From Actinomycetes bacterium (lineage in GTDB: Bacteria > Actinomycetota > Coriobacteriia > Anaerosomatales > JAGXFU01): a DNA stretch of 64,000 nt. The stretch spans positions 90,328-154,327 of the forward strand of contig JAGXFU010000015.1 of the NCBI GenBank assembly GCA_024637115.1, written 5' to 3'. Below, piece by piece: positions 1 through 8,665 of this stretch (position 1 is the first letter of the stretch; the number at the start of each line of letters is the position of its first letter). The position numbers and the translations under genes are program-made. A model generated the notes under the pieces. The model ran no database searches and was not told the origin of the DNA. It saw only the letters and a list, made by a program, of their open reading frames with translations.

Positions 1-1
1 T

Positions 2-61
2 ATAGAAGTGGAGAGCGAACTCGGTCGCGGGTCACGTTTCACCCTTCGTCTCCCCGGGTGA
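2..61 (+). CDS. C-terminal end of a sensor histidine kinase (partial)
   Basis: Only the last 19 codons and the TGA are inside the window. The translation (ESELGRGSRFTLRLPG) matches the usual end of a HATPase_c domain, where a serine/glutamate-rich strand leads to GSxFTLRLP. The complete kinases at 29341-31689 and at 27848 end in nearly the same way, so this is probably another member of the same family. The rest of the gene lies to the left. Nothing can be said about its sensor. Confidence 0.75.
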   Translation: MEVESELGRGSRFTLRLPG

Positions 62-175
62 GTCGATCGACCGCCCGTCTGCATCTTTTCCCAGGGAATC
101 GTCCCCCTGCTGTCGAAGCAACGTAGTGGTGTCCTGTTTGGACATCGAAGGGACAGTGTCACTAGGGGGGACTTT

Positions 176-1054
176 ATGAACGTCATTGAGTTCAACGTCT
201 GGCTCGACAACATCTTTGTTGCAATCTACATCGGCGTGCTGCTCTTCTTGGGCTGGCACTTCACGATGTTCATCCTCAAGGGGAGGTTCCGCAAATCGTT
301 CATTGAAGGCCATTGGCCGGAGCATGATTCGCGCCCGCCCAAGCTTCCCAAGTTCATGCACGCGACGCATATGTTCTCGATGATCATCCTCGGGGCCACA
401 GGCATGTATCTGCGCTTCCCGTACTTCAGCGGCGGGAGAGAGTTCATGCGAGGAACACACTTCGTGTTCATGACGATCGTCATTGTCGTGCTCATATGGC
501 GTGTGTGGTACGCGTTCCGCTCCAAGACCAATGCCGACTGGCGTGAGTTTGCTGTTGGCAAGGTAGATATCGCGACTATCGGCGGCGTGCTCAAGTACTA
601 CGGCTACCTCAGCAACGACAAGCCACACGTTGCCAAGTACAACGTCATGCAGAAGATGTGCTACATCCTGTTCCTGGTCATGATGGTCGCGATGGCGTTT
701 ACGGGACTCGCGCTGCTCAAGTTCGAGATCCCGCTGCTTGGAGTGACTCCAAGCTATCTACTCGTTGGCTGGTGGCTGGGCCGACTCGTTGGCGATGCGG
801 CAACCGCACTGTGGTACACACGCATGTTCCACTATGTGCTCAACTGGGCCTTCATCATCATGAGCACCGTGCATCTGTACCTTGCGTTCAGCGTTGATGT
901 TCCGTGCGCGCTGGACTTCTTTGGTCTGAAGGAACTGCCCGTGAACCCGGATGCACACGGTCATGGCTCGTATGACGACACACCGGAGGCTCCGGTCGAT
1001 CGGCCGTCATCAGGACCTTCTGACACAGTGCCGGCCCCAGAACCGGTGATGTAG
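176..1054 (+). CDS. Cytochrome b561-family membrane subunit (HydC/HyaC type)
   Basis: 292 residues with about four to five membrane helices (near residues 10-35, 60-82, 95-112, 160-182 and 218-242). Histidines sit inside or beside helices (LGWHFTMF, MHATHMFSM, MFHYVLNW, STVHLYLAF) as expected for ligands of two b hemes. This pattern is typical of the quinone-reactive b-type cytochrome of membrane-bound Ni,Fe hydrogenases and of formate or thiosulfate reductases. The tail after residue 255 is hydrophilic, rich in Pro, Asp and His, and probably cytoplasmic. GGGGGGAC precedes the ATG as ribosome-binding site. It stands alone: upstream is a histidine kinase and the next gene is convergent, so the catalytic partner must be encoded elsewhere. 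Confidence 0.8.
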   Translation: MNVIEFNVWLDNIFVAIYIGVLLFLGWHFTMFILKGRFRKSFIEGHWPEHDSRPPKLPKFMHATHMFSMIILGATGMYLRFPYFSGGREFMRGTHFVFMTIVIVVLIWRVWYAFRSKTNADWREFAVGKVDIATIGGVLKYYGYLSNDKPHVAKYNVMQKMCYILFLVMMVAMAFTGLALLKFEIPLLGVTPSYLLVGWWLGRLVGDAATALWYTRMFHYVLNWAFIIMSTVHLYLAFSVDVPCALDFFGLKELPVNPDAHGHGSYDDTPEAPVDRPSSGPSDTVPAPEPVM

Positions 1055-1107
1055 GGCCTGGACCTGTCACATACCCGGGCAGCAGCGCCATTTCTTGCCA
1101 GGGAGTC

Positions 1108-1488
1108 CTATTCGTCTCGCGGCGGCGCGCCACGCGCTCGCTTCTTGGCGCTCGTTCGGCGTTTCGCATCCAGTCTGCGCTGCTTGGCAGCCCGGGATGG
1201 CTTGGTGGCCGTACGTTTCACGCGGGGACGAGCCATCTCATCGAGTCGCGCTCTGAGACGGCTCACGCATTCTCGCTTGTTCCGTAGCTGGCTTCGCTCT
1301 CGTTGGCACTGTACTCGCAGCCCCGTGGGCTTGTGAACCAGACGTACCGCCGAGTCGGTCGTGTTGACCGATTGACCTCCGGGCCCGCTTGAGCGAAACA
1401 CCTGCACCGCGCACTCGGCGAGCAACGCTTCATCTGTTGCCGGGATGCGGTAGCCGGCAGGCAATCTGCGTGTTTCCTTGGCAGGCAT
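1108..1488 (-). CDS. RF-1-domain peptidyl-tRNA hydrolase-like protein (ArfB-like)
   Basis: 126 residues carrying the class I release-factor GGQ loop ([18 protein letters not shown], residues 33-50), whose glutamine helps hydrolyse peptidyl-tRNA. There is no codon-recognition domain. The C-terminal third is very basic (Lys/Arg about every second residue from 90 to 122), resembling the tail by which ArfB/YaeJ enters the empty mRNA channel of stalled ribosomes. Stalled-ribosome rescue is therefore likely. It could instead belong to the loosely defined RF-like family with no proven role. It lies 8 bp downstream of the membrane protein at 1497-2459 on the same strand, so the two may be co-transcribed. 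Confidence 0.75.
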   Translation of the reverse strand: MPAKETRRLPAGYRIPATDEALLAECAVQVFRSSGPGGQSVNTTDSAVRLVHKPTGLRVQCQRERSQLRNKRECVSRLRARLDEMARPRVKRTATKPSRAAKQRRLDAKRRTSAKKRARGAPPRDE

Positions 1489-1496
1489 AGGGTGTC

Positions 1497-2459
1497 TCAG
1501 AACTCCGAGTAGTCGACTTCTTTCCAGCGAGAGGGAGATGCTGCGATGTCGTTGACCCAGGTGGATGTGAAGCTTTCGCCGTCGTCGTACCAGTCATCGA
1601 TTTCTGACTCGTCGATGCCGGCGAACCCAAGATCCATGTTGGTGAGTGCGGTGATGTCGCTCACGAGTTTGCCAGGGTGTGCGGAGACGAAATCGGCGGA
1701 GATTTGGTCGAGCATCGATTCCACCATGAGAGGGCTGGGCCCAAATACGCTGTCAAGGGCGTGGGTGCGCGTCTCGGGGTGGAGCCACCACACGTTGGCC
1801 TCGCTGTCGAAGTACGCCTGGCCCTCGACATCGCTGCCGGCCGGGTTCGCTTCGGTCGTGCGCGTTGCGAAGAAGGTGAGGTAGAAGTCGGGGTTGTTCT
1901 TGTAGTAGGCGATCACATGAAAGACGGAGGCGCCGCTGGCATCCGGCTCGCCGACCGTGTAGTGAGTCTCGAGGTCGAACCACGGGTAGAAGTGCTGCAC
2001 CATACGCTGGGTATCAGCAGCCGCAAGATCAGCAAGCTGGCCATCTACGCTGTCATCGATTACAACTTCGTCTTCGAGTGCGGCAATCTCCTCATCGATG
2101 GCGGTCTCGAGATCAGTCACGCTAGTCTCGGCAACATTCATGAACATCCCGATGGCGACACAGGAGCCGATGCCGCACAAGAGGAGTAGCCCCACAACGA
2201 TTGCGATGATTATGGGCAGCTTCGACTTGGGCTTGGCTCCGACCGGCGAGGCGTCGGCATAGGCCGCAGCCGCGGGCGAGGGCTTAGGAGTGTAGGCAGG
2301 CGGCTGGTCGACCGGCGCAGGGCTCGGCGCGATGCTGGGCTCCTCGGTGACTTCGTAGAAGTTTGAGAGCGACTCGGGACCGTGGCCCTGGGGGCATCGT
2401 CCGTCGTCGGTAACGTATACGTTTGCGTTGCATTGTGAACAGAATGCCGCCCGTGCCAT
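1497..2459 (-). CDS. Zinc-ribbon membrane protein of unknown function
   Basis: 320 residues. The N-terminus carries a short zinc-ribbon-like motif ([17 protein letters not shown], residues 8-26: two CxxC-like pairs, the last ligand perhaps His). A Pro/Ala-rich linker to about residue 75 follows, then one membrane helix ([20 protein letters not shown], about 80-105), an acidic stretch with many Glu/Asp and an extracellular domain of about 180 residues with several tryptophans. The N-terminus is probably cytoplasmic. I do not recognise the extracytoplasmic domain. The release-factor-like gene starts 8 bp after its stop codon. Confidence 0.7.
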   Translation of the reverse strand: MARAAFCSQCNANVYVTDDGRCPQGHGPESLSNFYEVTEEPSIAPSPAPVDQPPAYTPKPSPAAAAYADASPVGAKPKSKLPIIIAIVVGLLLLCGIGSCVAIGMFMNVAETSVTDLETAIDEEIAALEDEVVIDDSVDGQLADLAAADTQRMVQHFYPWFDLETHYTVGEPDASGASVFHVIAYYKNNPDFYLTFFATRTTEANPAGSDVEGQAYFDSEANVWWLHPETRTHALDSVFGPSPLMVESMLDQISADFVSAHPGKLVSDITALTNMDLGFAGIDESEIDDWYDDGESFTSTWVNDIAASPSRWKEVDYSEF

Positions 2460-2519
2460 CGTTCGCCCCTCCCGTTGGAACCCTGCGTACGAGCATACCA
2501 GCAGGAGACGCTCGCGTGC

Positions 2520-2711
2520 TCACTCAGTGATGGAGATTGCACTCACCGGGCAAAAGTCCTCGGCGTTGCGCACCGCCCCAAACAGCCGTGGATCGATGTC
2601 ACTGTTGATAACGCGGGACAGACCGTCCTCGCCTACGGAGAAGACTTCGGGGCACTCGTCTTCACATGCCCCGCAGCCGATACAGAGCTCGTGATCGACA
2701 GTTACCTGCAT
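2520..2711 (-). CDS. Single-cluster [4Fe-4S] ferredoxin
   Basis: 63 residues. CIGCGACEDECP (near residues 9-20) gives CxxCxxCxxxCP and a distal FCPVSAI supplies the last ligand. Three cysteines of the first motif plus the distal one would bind a single [4Fe-4S] cluster, as in Desulfovibrio and Thermotoga ferredoxins. It is acidic and soluble, a low-potential electron carrier. The ATG at 2711 was chosen because AAGGAG lies seven bases upstream and the coding frame further out looks non-coding. The gene is monocistronic and divergent from the small gene at 2831. Confidence 0.88.
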   Translation of the reverse strand: MQVTVDHELCIGCGACEDECPEVFSVGEDGLSRVINSDIDPRLFGAVRNAEDFCPVSAISITE

Positions 2712-2830
2712 GGTAGTGCTCCTTGCGTTCGATGTCGGTATGGTGTTGCGCGGCCGCATAGCTCTAGATACCCAAGTCACGACGCGTGTGGTAGGTTTTC
2801 GCCAATGCACTTCGGGGGAGGGGCAACACT

Positions 2831-3097
2831 ATGGATGAGCCGCAGTATCGTAAGATCAAGGTACTGGTTGAGACGGCTGAGCGTAGTTTCAAGGGATTCA
2901 TCTTCAAGCCGGAGGATGATGAGGATACGCAGCTCCGGTTATCCGATTACCTCAATCATTACGATGACAAGTTTCTTCGTCTGGCCGAGGTGGAGATCAC
3001 CGAGCGGGGTCAGCACTACCGGATCGGCGAGAAGCAGGAGTTCGTTGCTGTTGCGGTCAATGCCATCACCTACATCGCCCCGATGGACGGGGAGTAG
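2831..3097 (+). CDS. Small acidic protein of unknown function
   Basis: 88 residues, soluble, with no cysteines and no signal peptide. The pattern of alternating strands (YRKIKVLVETAERSFKGFIF, then LRLAEVEITERGQ, then EFVAVAVNAITYIAP) suggests a small beta barrel or sheet. GGGGGAGGGGC precedes the ATG as a strong ribosome-binding site, which supports translation. It ends 35 bp before the DUF72 gene on the same strand. I do not recognise the family. Confidence 0.6.
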   Translation: MDEPQYRKIKVLVETAERSFKGFIFKPEDDEDTQLRLSDYLNHYDDKFLRLAEVEITERGQHYRIGEKQEFVAVAVNAITYIAPMDGE

Positions 3098-3132
3098 GGG
3101 GATGCCCATGAGGCTCCCGCCGGGCGTGCGCT

Positions 3133-4110
3133 ATGGGTGACGTAGTCATCGGTACGTGTTCGTGGACCGACAAGACCATGATCGAGGCGTACTATCCGCC
3201 CGGGGTCTCCTCGGCAGAAGCGCGGTTGCGCTACTATGCGGCTCGTTTCGACACGGTGGAGGTCGACTCGACCTTCTATGGTCTGCCGAGGCGGGACTAC
3301 GCGCACGCATGGGCCGAGCGCACTCCGCCCGGATTCACCTTTCACATCAAGGCGTACGGACTCATGACCGGGCACGAGGTGGATGAGCGTTCACTGCATC
3401 CGGAGCTTCGGGAGTATGACTATGAGGTCACGGAGCGCGGGCGGATCCGCAATCCTCCGCAGGAGATGGTGCGGCACGCCTTTGAGATCTTTGTCAGCGA
3501 ACTGGCGCCGCTCAGGGAAGCCGGCAAAATGGGCGGCGTGCTTATGCAGTTCCCGCCGTATTTCACCGCCAACCGGGCGCACCGCGATGAGAACCTTCGC
3601 TACATCGAATACGCCCACGAGCAACTCGACGGGCTGTCGACGTTCGTAGAGTTCCGACATCCCTCGTGGGTCGAGGGCGACCAGCTGCCACGCACGTTGG
3701 CGTTTCTTGCCACCAAGGACCTCACGTACGTGAGCGTTGATGCTCCCTATGGACCCGGACTTTCGGCAATGCCGCCCGTGACCGCAGCGACCGCACCACA
3801 GGCGTACGTTCGGCTGCACGGACGCAATCGCGAGATGTGGAGCGTTCCCACGGAGACAGCCGCGGATCGGTTCGACTACCTCTATACACCTGATGAACTC
3901 TCCGAATGGAAGTTCTCTATCGCATCACTTGCGCAGGACACTGAGCGTGTGTGGGTGATGTTCAACAACTGCAAGCACGACTACGCCCCGCGCAATGCCC
4001 GCGAGATGGCGGGGATCCTTGGCGACCTGGTGGCTCCTCGCGAAGATGGCGTGGCGACCGGGGATCCTGCGGGCGATCCGCCGCCAGGGCAGATGGGTCT
4101 CGGGTTGTAG
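3133..4110 (+). CDS. DUF72 (YecE-like) family protein
   Basis: 325 residues. The N-terminus IGTCSWTDKTMIEAYYPPG and the later YAARFDTVEVDSTFYGLP, RTPPGFTFHIKAYGLMTG, VEFRHPSWV, and RLHGRN blocks are the diagnostic DUF72 motifs, predicted to form a TIM barrel. The family resembles sugar-phosphate isomerase barrels but its reaction is not established. The length is above the usual 240-280 residues because of a C-terminal Gly/Pro tail (from about 300). It probably forms a two-gene unit with the small acidic gene upstream. Confidence 0.85.
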   Translation: MGDVVIGTCSWTDKTMIEAYYPPGVSSAEARLRYYAARFDTVEVDSTFYGLPRRDYAHAWAERTPPGFTFHIKAYGLMTGHEVDERSLHPELREYDYEVTERGRIRNPPQEMVRHAFEIFVSELAPLREAGKMGGVLMQFPPYFTANRAHRDENLRYIEYAHEQLDGLSTFVEFRHPSWVEGDQLPRTLAFLATKDLTYVSVDAPYGPGLSAMPPVTAATAPQAYVRLHGRNREMWSVPTETAADRFDYLYTPDELSEWKFSIASLAQDTERVWVMFNNCKHDYAPRNAREMAGILGDLVAPREDGVATGDPAGDPPPGQMGLGL

Positions 4111-4272
4111 TCGCGAATGGCGCCAGGTACACCCTCGGGAGTACACGAAGTGTCCTCCCTGGGCTGATGTGCGTGTACGCGTTCGGGCTGAGAATGGATG
4201 AGTACGAGGAAGCGAACCGTAGAGTTCGCACTACATCCAGAAGGACTCAGGTCCGGACAAGGAGATGGCTCT

Positions 4273-4815
4273 ATGAAGGCATCTAGGATTGCAGGACTCG
4301 CAACGGCGATGTTGGTAGTGGGGTTGGTGGTCGGAAGCGTTGGTTTCGCGTCTGCGGCTCCGGCCAGCGACGCACCGGCCGCTGCGCAGAGCGGATTTGG
4401 ATACGCGCTTGGTGGATCGATCAGGGACGCCGGAGCGCGGATGATCGATATTGTCGCTGATCTGACGGGACTCGATCTCGAAGAGATCATGGATCGTCGT
4501 GCTGCCGGAGAGACCATCGGTGACATCGCCGAATCTGAGGGCATCTCGTCTGAGACCGTAGTAAGTGGCGCGCTTGACGCACGAGCTGAGCTGCTCGACG
4601 AGAAGGTCTCTGATGGCACGATGACAGAGGAGCAGGCAGCGGCTGCGCTTGCGAACATGACTGAGCGCGTGACGGAGCGTGTCGATTCTGTCGAGACCGG
4701 TGGATTCGGTGGTGGCTGTGGCGGCATGGGTGCCGGCGGCGGCCGCGGTGCCGGCGGTGCTGGTGGCAGAGGCATGGGTGGCAACGGTGGCACCTGCGTG
4801 CTCCCTGCCGAGTAG
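4273..4815 (+). CDS. Secreted glycine-rich protein
   Basis: 180 residues from the ATG at 4273, chosen because AAGGAG sits nine bases upstream and the protein then begins with a clean signal peptide (KASRIAGLATAMLVVGLVVG, cleavage after FASAAPA). Residues 45-140 are mostly helical and acidic, with segments such as LTGLDLEEIMDRRAAGETIG and TMTEEQAAAALANMTERVTERV. The last 35 residues are almost only Gly, Ala and Arg with two cysteines. The middle resembles short EF-hand-free helical proteins of actinobacterial envelopes, but I do not recognise the family. A hairpin terminator follows at 4850. Confidence 0.7.
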   Translation: MKASRIAGLATAMLVVGLVVGSVGFASAAPASDAPAAAQSGFGYALGGSIRDAGARMIDIVADLTGLDLEEIMDRRAAGETIGDIAESEGISSETVVSGALDARAELLDEKVSDGTMTEEQAAAALANMTERVTERVDSVETGGFGGGCGGMGAGGGRGAGGAGGRGMGGNGGTCVLPAE

Positions 4816-4849
4816 CGCCTCACGGATCTGACTACCTCGTGTATGACCC

Positions 4850-4884
4850 GAAGGCCCCGCCGGTTACTCGGTCGGGGCCTTCTT
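4850..4884. terminator. Bidirectional rho-independent terminator
   Basis: GAAGGCCCCG (4850-4859) pairs perfectly with CGGGGCCTTC (4873-4882), with a further short inner pairing. It lies between the convergent genes at 4273-4815 and 4889-5344. A short T-rich run follows on the plus strand, so it can serve both genes. Confidence 0.75.
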
Positions 4885-4888
4885 CATG

Positions 4889-5344
4889 TCAGACGGGCTG
4901 CACCGTCTTCTTGACCAGATAGTACGAAACGCCGAGGGCGATGATCATTCCACTAAGTGCAAACACCATGAACGGCTCGTAGTAGGTCAGGTCGAGCAGA
5001 ATCGCTTTTCGGGCCACTGCGATGATTGCCACGAGGAGAACGGTTTCCGCGTGCAGGGTGTGCTCGCGGAAGTAGACCTCTACGGTTTCGATCAGCTCGA
5101 CCGCGATCAGTACGTTGAGGAACAACCCAAAGATTGCGAACAGGCTCGCTTCTGAAAGCAGAAACGAGTTCGCGTCGAGACCGCTGGCGCTCGCGACAAT
5201 CTCGCGAACCATAACGATCACGAGCTCGGCTGTTCCAATCAGCACTACAAGGAACATGAGCGCGAGCAGTACTCCTGCGACGACGCGTTTGCCCTTGGCG
5301 GCGACGGCGAGTATTCCCCGGTCTGTCTGTTGCGAATCCGACAT
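4889..5344 (-). CDS. PsiE-family membrane protein
   Basis: 151 residues with four membrane helices (about 18-42, 62-85, 95-115 and 120-142). The block VEVYFREHTLHAETVLLVAIIAVARKAI and the acidic residues between helices are typical of the phosphate-starvation-inducible E family (PF06146), whose biochemical role is unknown. Length agrees with the family. It is convergent with the glycine-rich protein gene, and no Pho box was recognised upstream. Confidence 0.8.
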   Translation of the reverse strand: MSDSQQTDRGILAVAAKGKRVVAGVLLALMFLVVLIGTAELVIVMVREIVASASGLDANSFLLSEASLFAIFGLFLNVLIAVELIETVEVYFREHTLHAETVLLVAIIAVARKAILLDLTYYEPFMVFALSGMIIALGVSYYLVKKTVQPV

Positions 5345-5456
5345 GCTTCTCCTTTGTCACGTGCGCGGCTATTGCCATTCTACCCGCCCCGGGCTGCGAT
5401 TGTTCATGTTGCACGTGGGCAATGCCGATACGGCTAGCGAGAAGAAGGGACACCCG

Positions 5457-5621
5457 ATGGCTCCAATCACCGACCGGCTGAGCGTCGAGCAGCGTGAAGC
5501 ACTCTGGAAATGGCGCTGGCTTGGGTGGCGCAACAGCACACCGGCGTTCAAGGCGAGCATCGCACTCCTCGGCATGACCCTGCTCTATGTCGCGAGCGTG
5601 GCGTTCGGGGTGTTCAGCTAG
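5457..5621 (+). CDS. Short single-pass membrane protein, hypothetical
   Basis: 54 codons from the ATG at 5457, with GAAGGGA eight bases upstream. A charged, tryptophan-rich half (EALWKWRWLGWRN) is followed by one hydrophobic helix (ASIALLGMTLLYVASVAFGVF). No homology was recognised. The ribosome-binding site and the membrane-protein pattern argue for a real gene, but its size leaves doubt. Confidence 0.45.
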   Translation: MAPITDRLSVEQREALWKWRWLGWRNSTPAFKASIALLGMTLLYVASVAFGVFS

Positions 5622-5657
5622 GGACTATCGGAGTATTGGACATGGAGACGTCCGAGA

Positions 5658-6584
5658 TCACTCGGGCGTTTCGAGTTCCATCTTGACGATGGCCGCGTAT
5701 GGCAATGGGTCTACCTGTCCATCAAGAGATTCAGTCCAGACCTTGCTGAGTTTCGCGCCCAGGAGCACAAGTTGCGACGAGTAATTCAGCCAGATGAGAA
5801 GCACAAAAACCCAGCTTACGGTCCCATATGAAAAGCCCCCGCTGCTCCAGCTCAGATAGCGGCCAAACAGCCAGGTTCCAAGCGTCCAGCCGGTAGCTGC
5901 GGCGAGCGAAGTGAATATGGCTACCTTCCGTGGCACACGCGCATCCGGGAGAAAGGCGTACAGCGCCGCAAATGAGAGCCATGCAAACACGAAGACAACG
6001 ATTGAGGATCTGCCTATTGAGAGCAGGGTGCTGAATACCCCGCTGAGAAGTCCGCTCCCGAGCAAGCGTTCAAGCCAATTTGCGATTGTTGTTGTGAGTG
6101 TTGCGATTGCCAGCACGGCAACAGGCAGCAGCATCACCGTGAAGCGCCGCACTCGAGTCTTGAGAATCGTGGTCCACTGCGCGCCCGGTCGCACCCTGAC
6201 GCGCCACATCCGATTGAAGACGGACTGGATGTTGTTGTAGAAGACGGCGACGGCATATACGAGAGCCAGGCCTCCAAGGAGGCTGACGGTCACGCTCGCC
6301 CGTGCGTCGGCCGTCGTGACTGCAAAGCCAAACAAGTAGCCGGCGAGTTGGTCGCCGAGCACGTCTTGAAGAGCCTGATAGAGAACGCCACCTTCCTTCG
6401 CGGAACCCAGGAAGCGGGTGGTGAGGCTGGTGAGCAGCAGGAGCGCCGGAGCCATGACGAACAGGATGTAGTATGCCATCGCAGCTGACAGCCGAACACC
6501 GCCATCCTGGCCGAACTCGTGCCAGGTCGTTCTCAGGTGGCGCACCACTGGATGCTGCTTGATGGCTTCCGGTAGCTTGAACAC
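5658..6584 (-). CDS. YihY/BrkB-family inner-membrane protein
   Basis: 308 residues with about six helices. The family signatures RLSAAMAYYILFVMAPALLL near the N-terminus, VYNNIQSVFNRMWRV-like text in the middle and LLIWLNYSSQLVLLGAKLSKV near the end identify the virulence-factor BrkB family, once mislabelled ribonuclease BN. Function remains uncertain; some members act in lipid transport or envelope integrity. It is followed on the same strand upstream by cardiolipin synthase, about 100 bp away, consistent with a shared envelope-lipid role. Confidence 0.85.
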   Translation of the reverse strand: MFKLPEAIKQHPVVRHLRTTWHEFGQDGGVRLSAAMAYYILFVMAPALLLLTSLTTRFLGSAKEGGVLYQALQDVLGDQLAGYLFGFAVTTADARASVTVSLLGGLALVYAVAVFYNNIQSVFNRMWRVRVRPGAQWTTILKTRVRRFTVMLLPVAVLAIATLTTTIANWLERLLGSGLLSGVFSTLLSIGRSSIVVFVFAWLSFAALYAFLPDARVPRKVAIFTSLAAATGWTLGTWLFGRYLSWSSGGFSYGTVSWVFVLLIWLNYSSQLVLLGAKLSKVWTESLDGQVDPLPYAAIVKMELETPE

Positions 6585-6685
6585 GGCCCGCTACCCCTCC
6601 TTGAAGGATTGACTGCGGTTCTTGCTTGCGTCTCAGTCCTGGTGCGATTCTCTCACAGTGGTCCTGGCCACGCATTGTGAGCGCG

Positions 6686-8140
6686 CTACAGCAGGTTTGA
6701 CGTGAGACGGGCGGCCGAGTCGCGAAAGACCTGTAGCGGTGTGAGGGCGTCGAGTTGTTCCAGGGTGATCTCAGCGCAGTGCTCCAGGTCTGCTTCAAAG
6801 ATGCTGTCCTGCTGTGCGGCCAGTGAAGGATCATAGAACCAAACCATGAGTTCCTTGTGCAGTTCAAGGCTTCTGATGTCGAGATTCATCGTGCCGATGG
6901 CGCACAACTCCGAATCGATCGTCATTGTCTTTGCGTGGAAGAAGCCTGCGTTGTACTGGAAGATGCGACCGCCCGTTTCAAGCACGGGGCGGAAGTACGA
7001 TTCTGCGGCATACCAGGCGATCTTCTTGTCTGGCCAACCGGTCATCATCAGACGAACGTCCAGACCGGACAACGCCGCATTGAGAATCGCCTCATAGATT
7101 GGCTCATTCGGCACGAAGTAGGGCGACTGAATCCAAATCCGACGCTTAGCAAGCCCCATTGCCACCTCGTGAGCACGGCGCGCGGGCTCCAAAGGAGTCT
7201 CAACACCTGTTGCCACGACCTGAGTGGGGGAGCGCTTATCTCCCACGGGGTACTCGAGAGGAAAGAAGTGTTCGTTGAACAAGTTCTCACCGGTCGCCTG
7301 ATGCCATCGAGTCGCGAACAGCTTCTGTAGGTCGGCAACGGCCGGGCCGCTGAAGCGAACGTGCGTGTCGCGCCATGACGGGAACCTGTCGCCACCATCG
7401 ATGTACTCCTGGCCAACATTGATCCCGCCCGTGTAGCCGAGCACACCATCGATGACCACGATCTTGCGATGATTTCGGTAGTTGATCTTTCCGAGATCTC
7501 TCACATCGAATTTCACCGTTGCGCCTGCGGCGCGCATTCGCTTGATCTCGTCCTTTCTGTACCAAATGCTACCAATGAAGTCATTGAGCATTCGCACCTC
7601 AACGCCGGCGGCGAGCCGCTCGAGGAGTGCAGACAAGAGCCTCGCCGTGAGCTCGTCTCGTTCCCAGATGAAGTACTGGATGTTGATCGTGTCTGTTGCC
7701 CGTGAGATATCGATCAGGAGCTTACGGAACTTCTCCTCGCCGCTTGGGATGATGTCAACGTCGTAGGCTGGCAGAGGCGTTGCTCCGTCAGAGGATTCAA
7801 TAAGCTTGGTGAGGTGGGAGTAGCCGTGCTCGGTGGACCATTGGCGCGCCTCGGCGGACTCGGCTGCGTAGCGGTTGCGAACTCGCTCCATCACTGGCGG
7901 CCCGATGGTGTGAAGCTCACGAATCCAGGCGCTATGTGCCGTCTTCTTCTTCCAGTTCCGTCCAAAGAAGAAATAGAACACGAGTCCAAAGCCGGGAAAT
8001 ACGGCGAGCAGAAAGAGCCATGCGAGAGTCTTGGTTGGATTGCGACCGTCGTTGACAAGCACGACAAGTATTGCGACCCAATATAGGAAGAGCGCAACGC
8101 CGAAAACCGATGTCGATTCAAGAAACGACAGACTCATCAC
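6686..8140 (-). CDS. cls: Cardiolipin synthase (phospholipase D family)
   Basis: 484 residues. Two N-terminal helices (8-30 and 38-60) anchor the enzyme. Two HKD motifs follow: HRKIVVIDG (224-232) and HAKTMTIDS (402-410), each with the GGIN or GTMNLD partner strand. These form the paired catalytic site that condenses two phosphatidylglycerols, or PG with CDP-diacylglycerol, into cardiolipin at the inner membrane. Length matches bacterial ClsA-type enzymes. It is transcribed towards the YihY-family gene and may be its upstream partner. Confidence 0.92.
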   Translation of the reverse strand: MMSLSFLESTSVFGVALFLYWVAILVVLVNDGRNPTKTLAWLFLLAVFPGFGLVFYFFFGRNWKKKTAHSAWIRELHTIGPPVMERVRNRYAAESAEARQWSTEHGYSHLTKLIESSDGATPLPAYDVDIIPSGEEKFRKLLIDISRATDTINIQYFIWERDELTARLLSALLERLAAGVEVRMLNDFIGSIWYRKDEIKRMRAAGATVKFDVRDLGKINYRNHRKIVVIDGVLGYTGGINVGQEYIDGGDRFPSWRDTHVRFSGPAVADLQKLFATRWHQATGENLFNEHFFPLEYPVGDKRSPTQVVATGVETPLEPARRAHEVAMGLAKRRIWIQSPYFVPNEPIYEAILNAALSGLDVRLMMTGWPDKKIAWYAAESYFRPVLETGGRIFQYNAGFFHAKTMTIDSELCAIGTMNLDIRSLELHKELMVWFYDPSLAAQQDSIFEADLEHCAEITLEQLDALTPLQVFRDSAARLTSNLL

Positions 8141-8350
8141 GCCCCTCGGTCGGACTCGTTATGGAGTTCCTATCGCCATCACTCTACTGCTTCGTCATGT
8201 CGTGAGCGTGCAACTCGCTACACATATACCCGTTGAGTGAAAGCCGCTGTACTACTCTGACAACCCGTTCGAGGATGGGCGTGGCGGAGCTTCATGGGCG
8301 CATTCGTTGCCAGTGTGGAAGTCCTCGCAGACATTGTTCGGCCCAGTATG

Positions 8351-8379
8351 TAGACATGGGCACGGTGGGTTGGTATCAT
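8351..8379 (+). promoter_or_regulatory. Promoter of tRNA-Asp
   Basis: TAGACA (8351-8356), a 17-base spacer and TATCAT (8374-8379) fit a housekeeping sigma-70-type promoter. Transcription would start near 8386, about 30 bases before the tRNA. Confidence 0.65.
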
Positions 8380-8417
8380 CCCGTCTGCTGTCTACGATAT
8401 GTAGACGCACCCCACGC

Positions 8418-8495
8418 GGGGGTGTAGCTCAGTCTGGTTAGAGCGCTGGCCTGTCAAGCCAGAGGTCGCGGGTTCGAGCCCCGTCACTCCCGCCA
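8418..8495 (+). tRNA. tRNA-Asp (GTC)
   Basis: A complete cloverleaf: acceptor GGGGGTG pairs with CACTCCC, D arm GCTC..GAGC, anticodon stem CTGGC/GCCAG with loop CTGTCAA (anticodon GTC), T arm GCGGG-TTCGAGC-CCCGT, discriminator G and an encoded CCA. Confidence 0.95.
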
Positions 8496-8505
8496 TAGAC
8501 ACTAC

Positions 8506-8535
8506 GAGGTCGGAGGCCATTAGGCCCCCGGCCTC
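8506..8535 (+). terminator. Hairpin after tRNA-Asp, probable terminator
   Basis: GAGGTCGG (8506-8513) pairs with CCGGCCTC (8528-8535) with one wobble, and an inner AGGCC/GGCC pairing tightens the loop. Only a weak T-rich tail follows, so termination is likely but not certain. Confidence 0.5.
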
Positions 8536-8665
8536 TTGCTGTCTCGGCCTTCTCACCCGCCGATTTCGGTCGAGTCACCGCCAGGTGAGGGTCTTTGCGG
8601 CCCATCTACACCTGTGGATGGGGTAATAACTCTTACAGTAGCTGGCTATGTGAGAGGTCGGGGGA

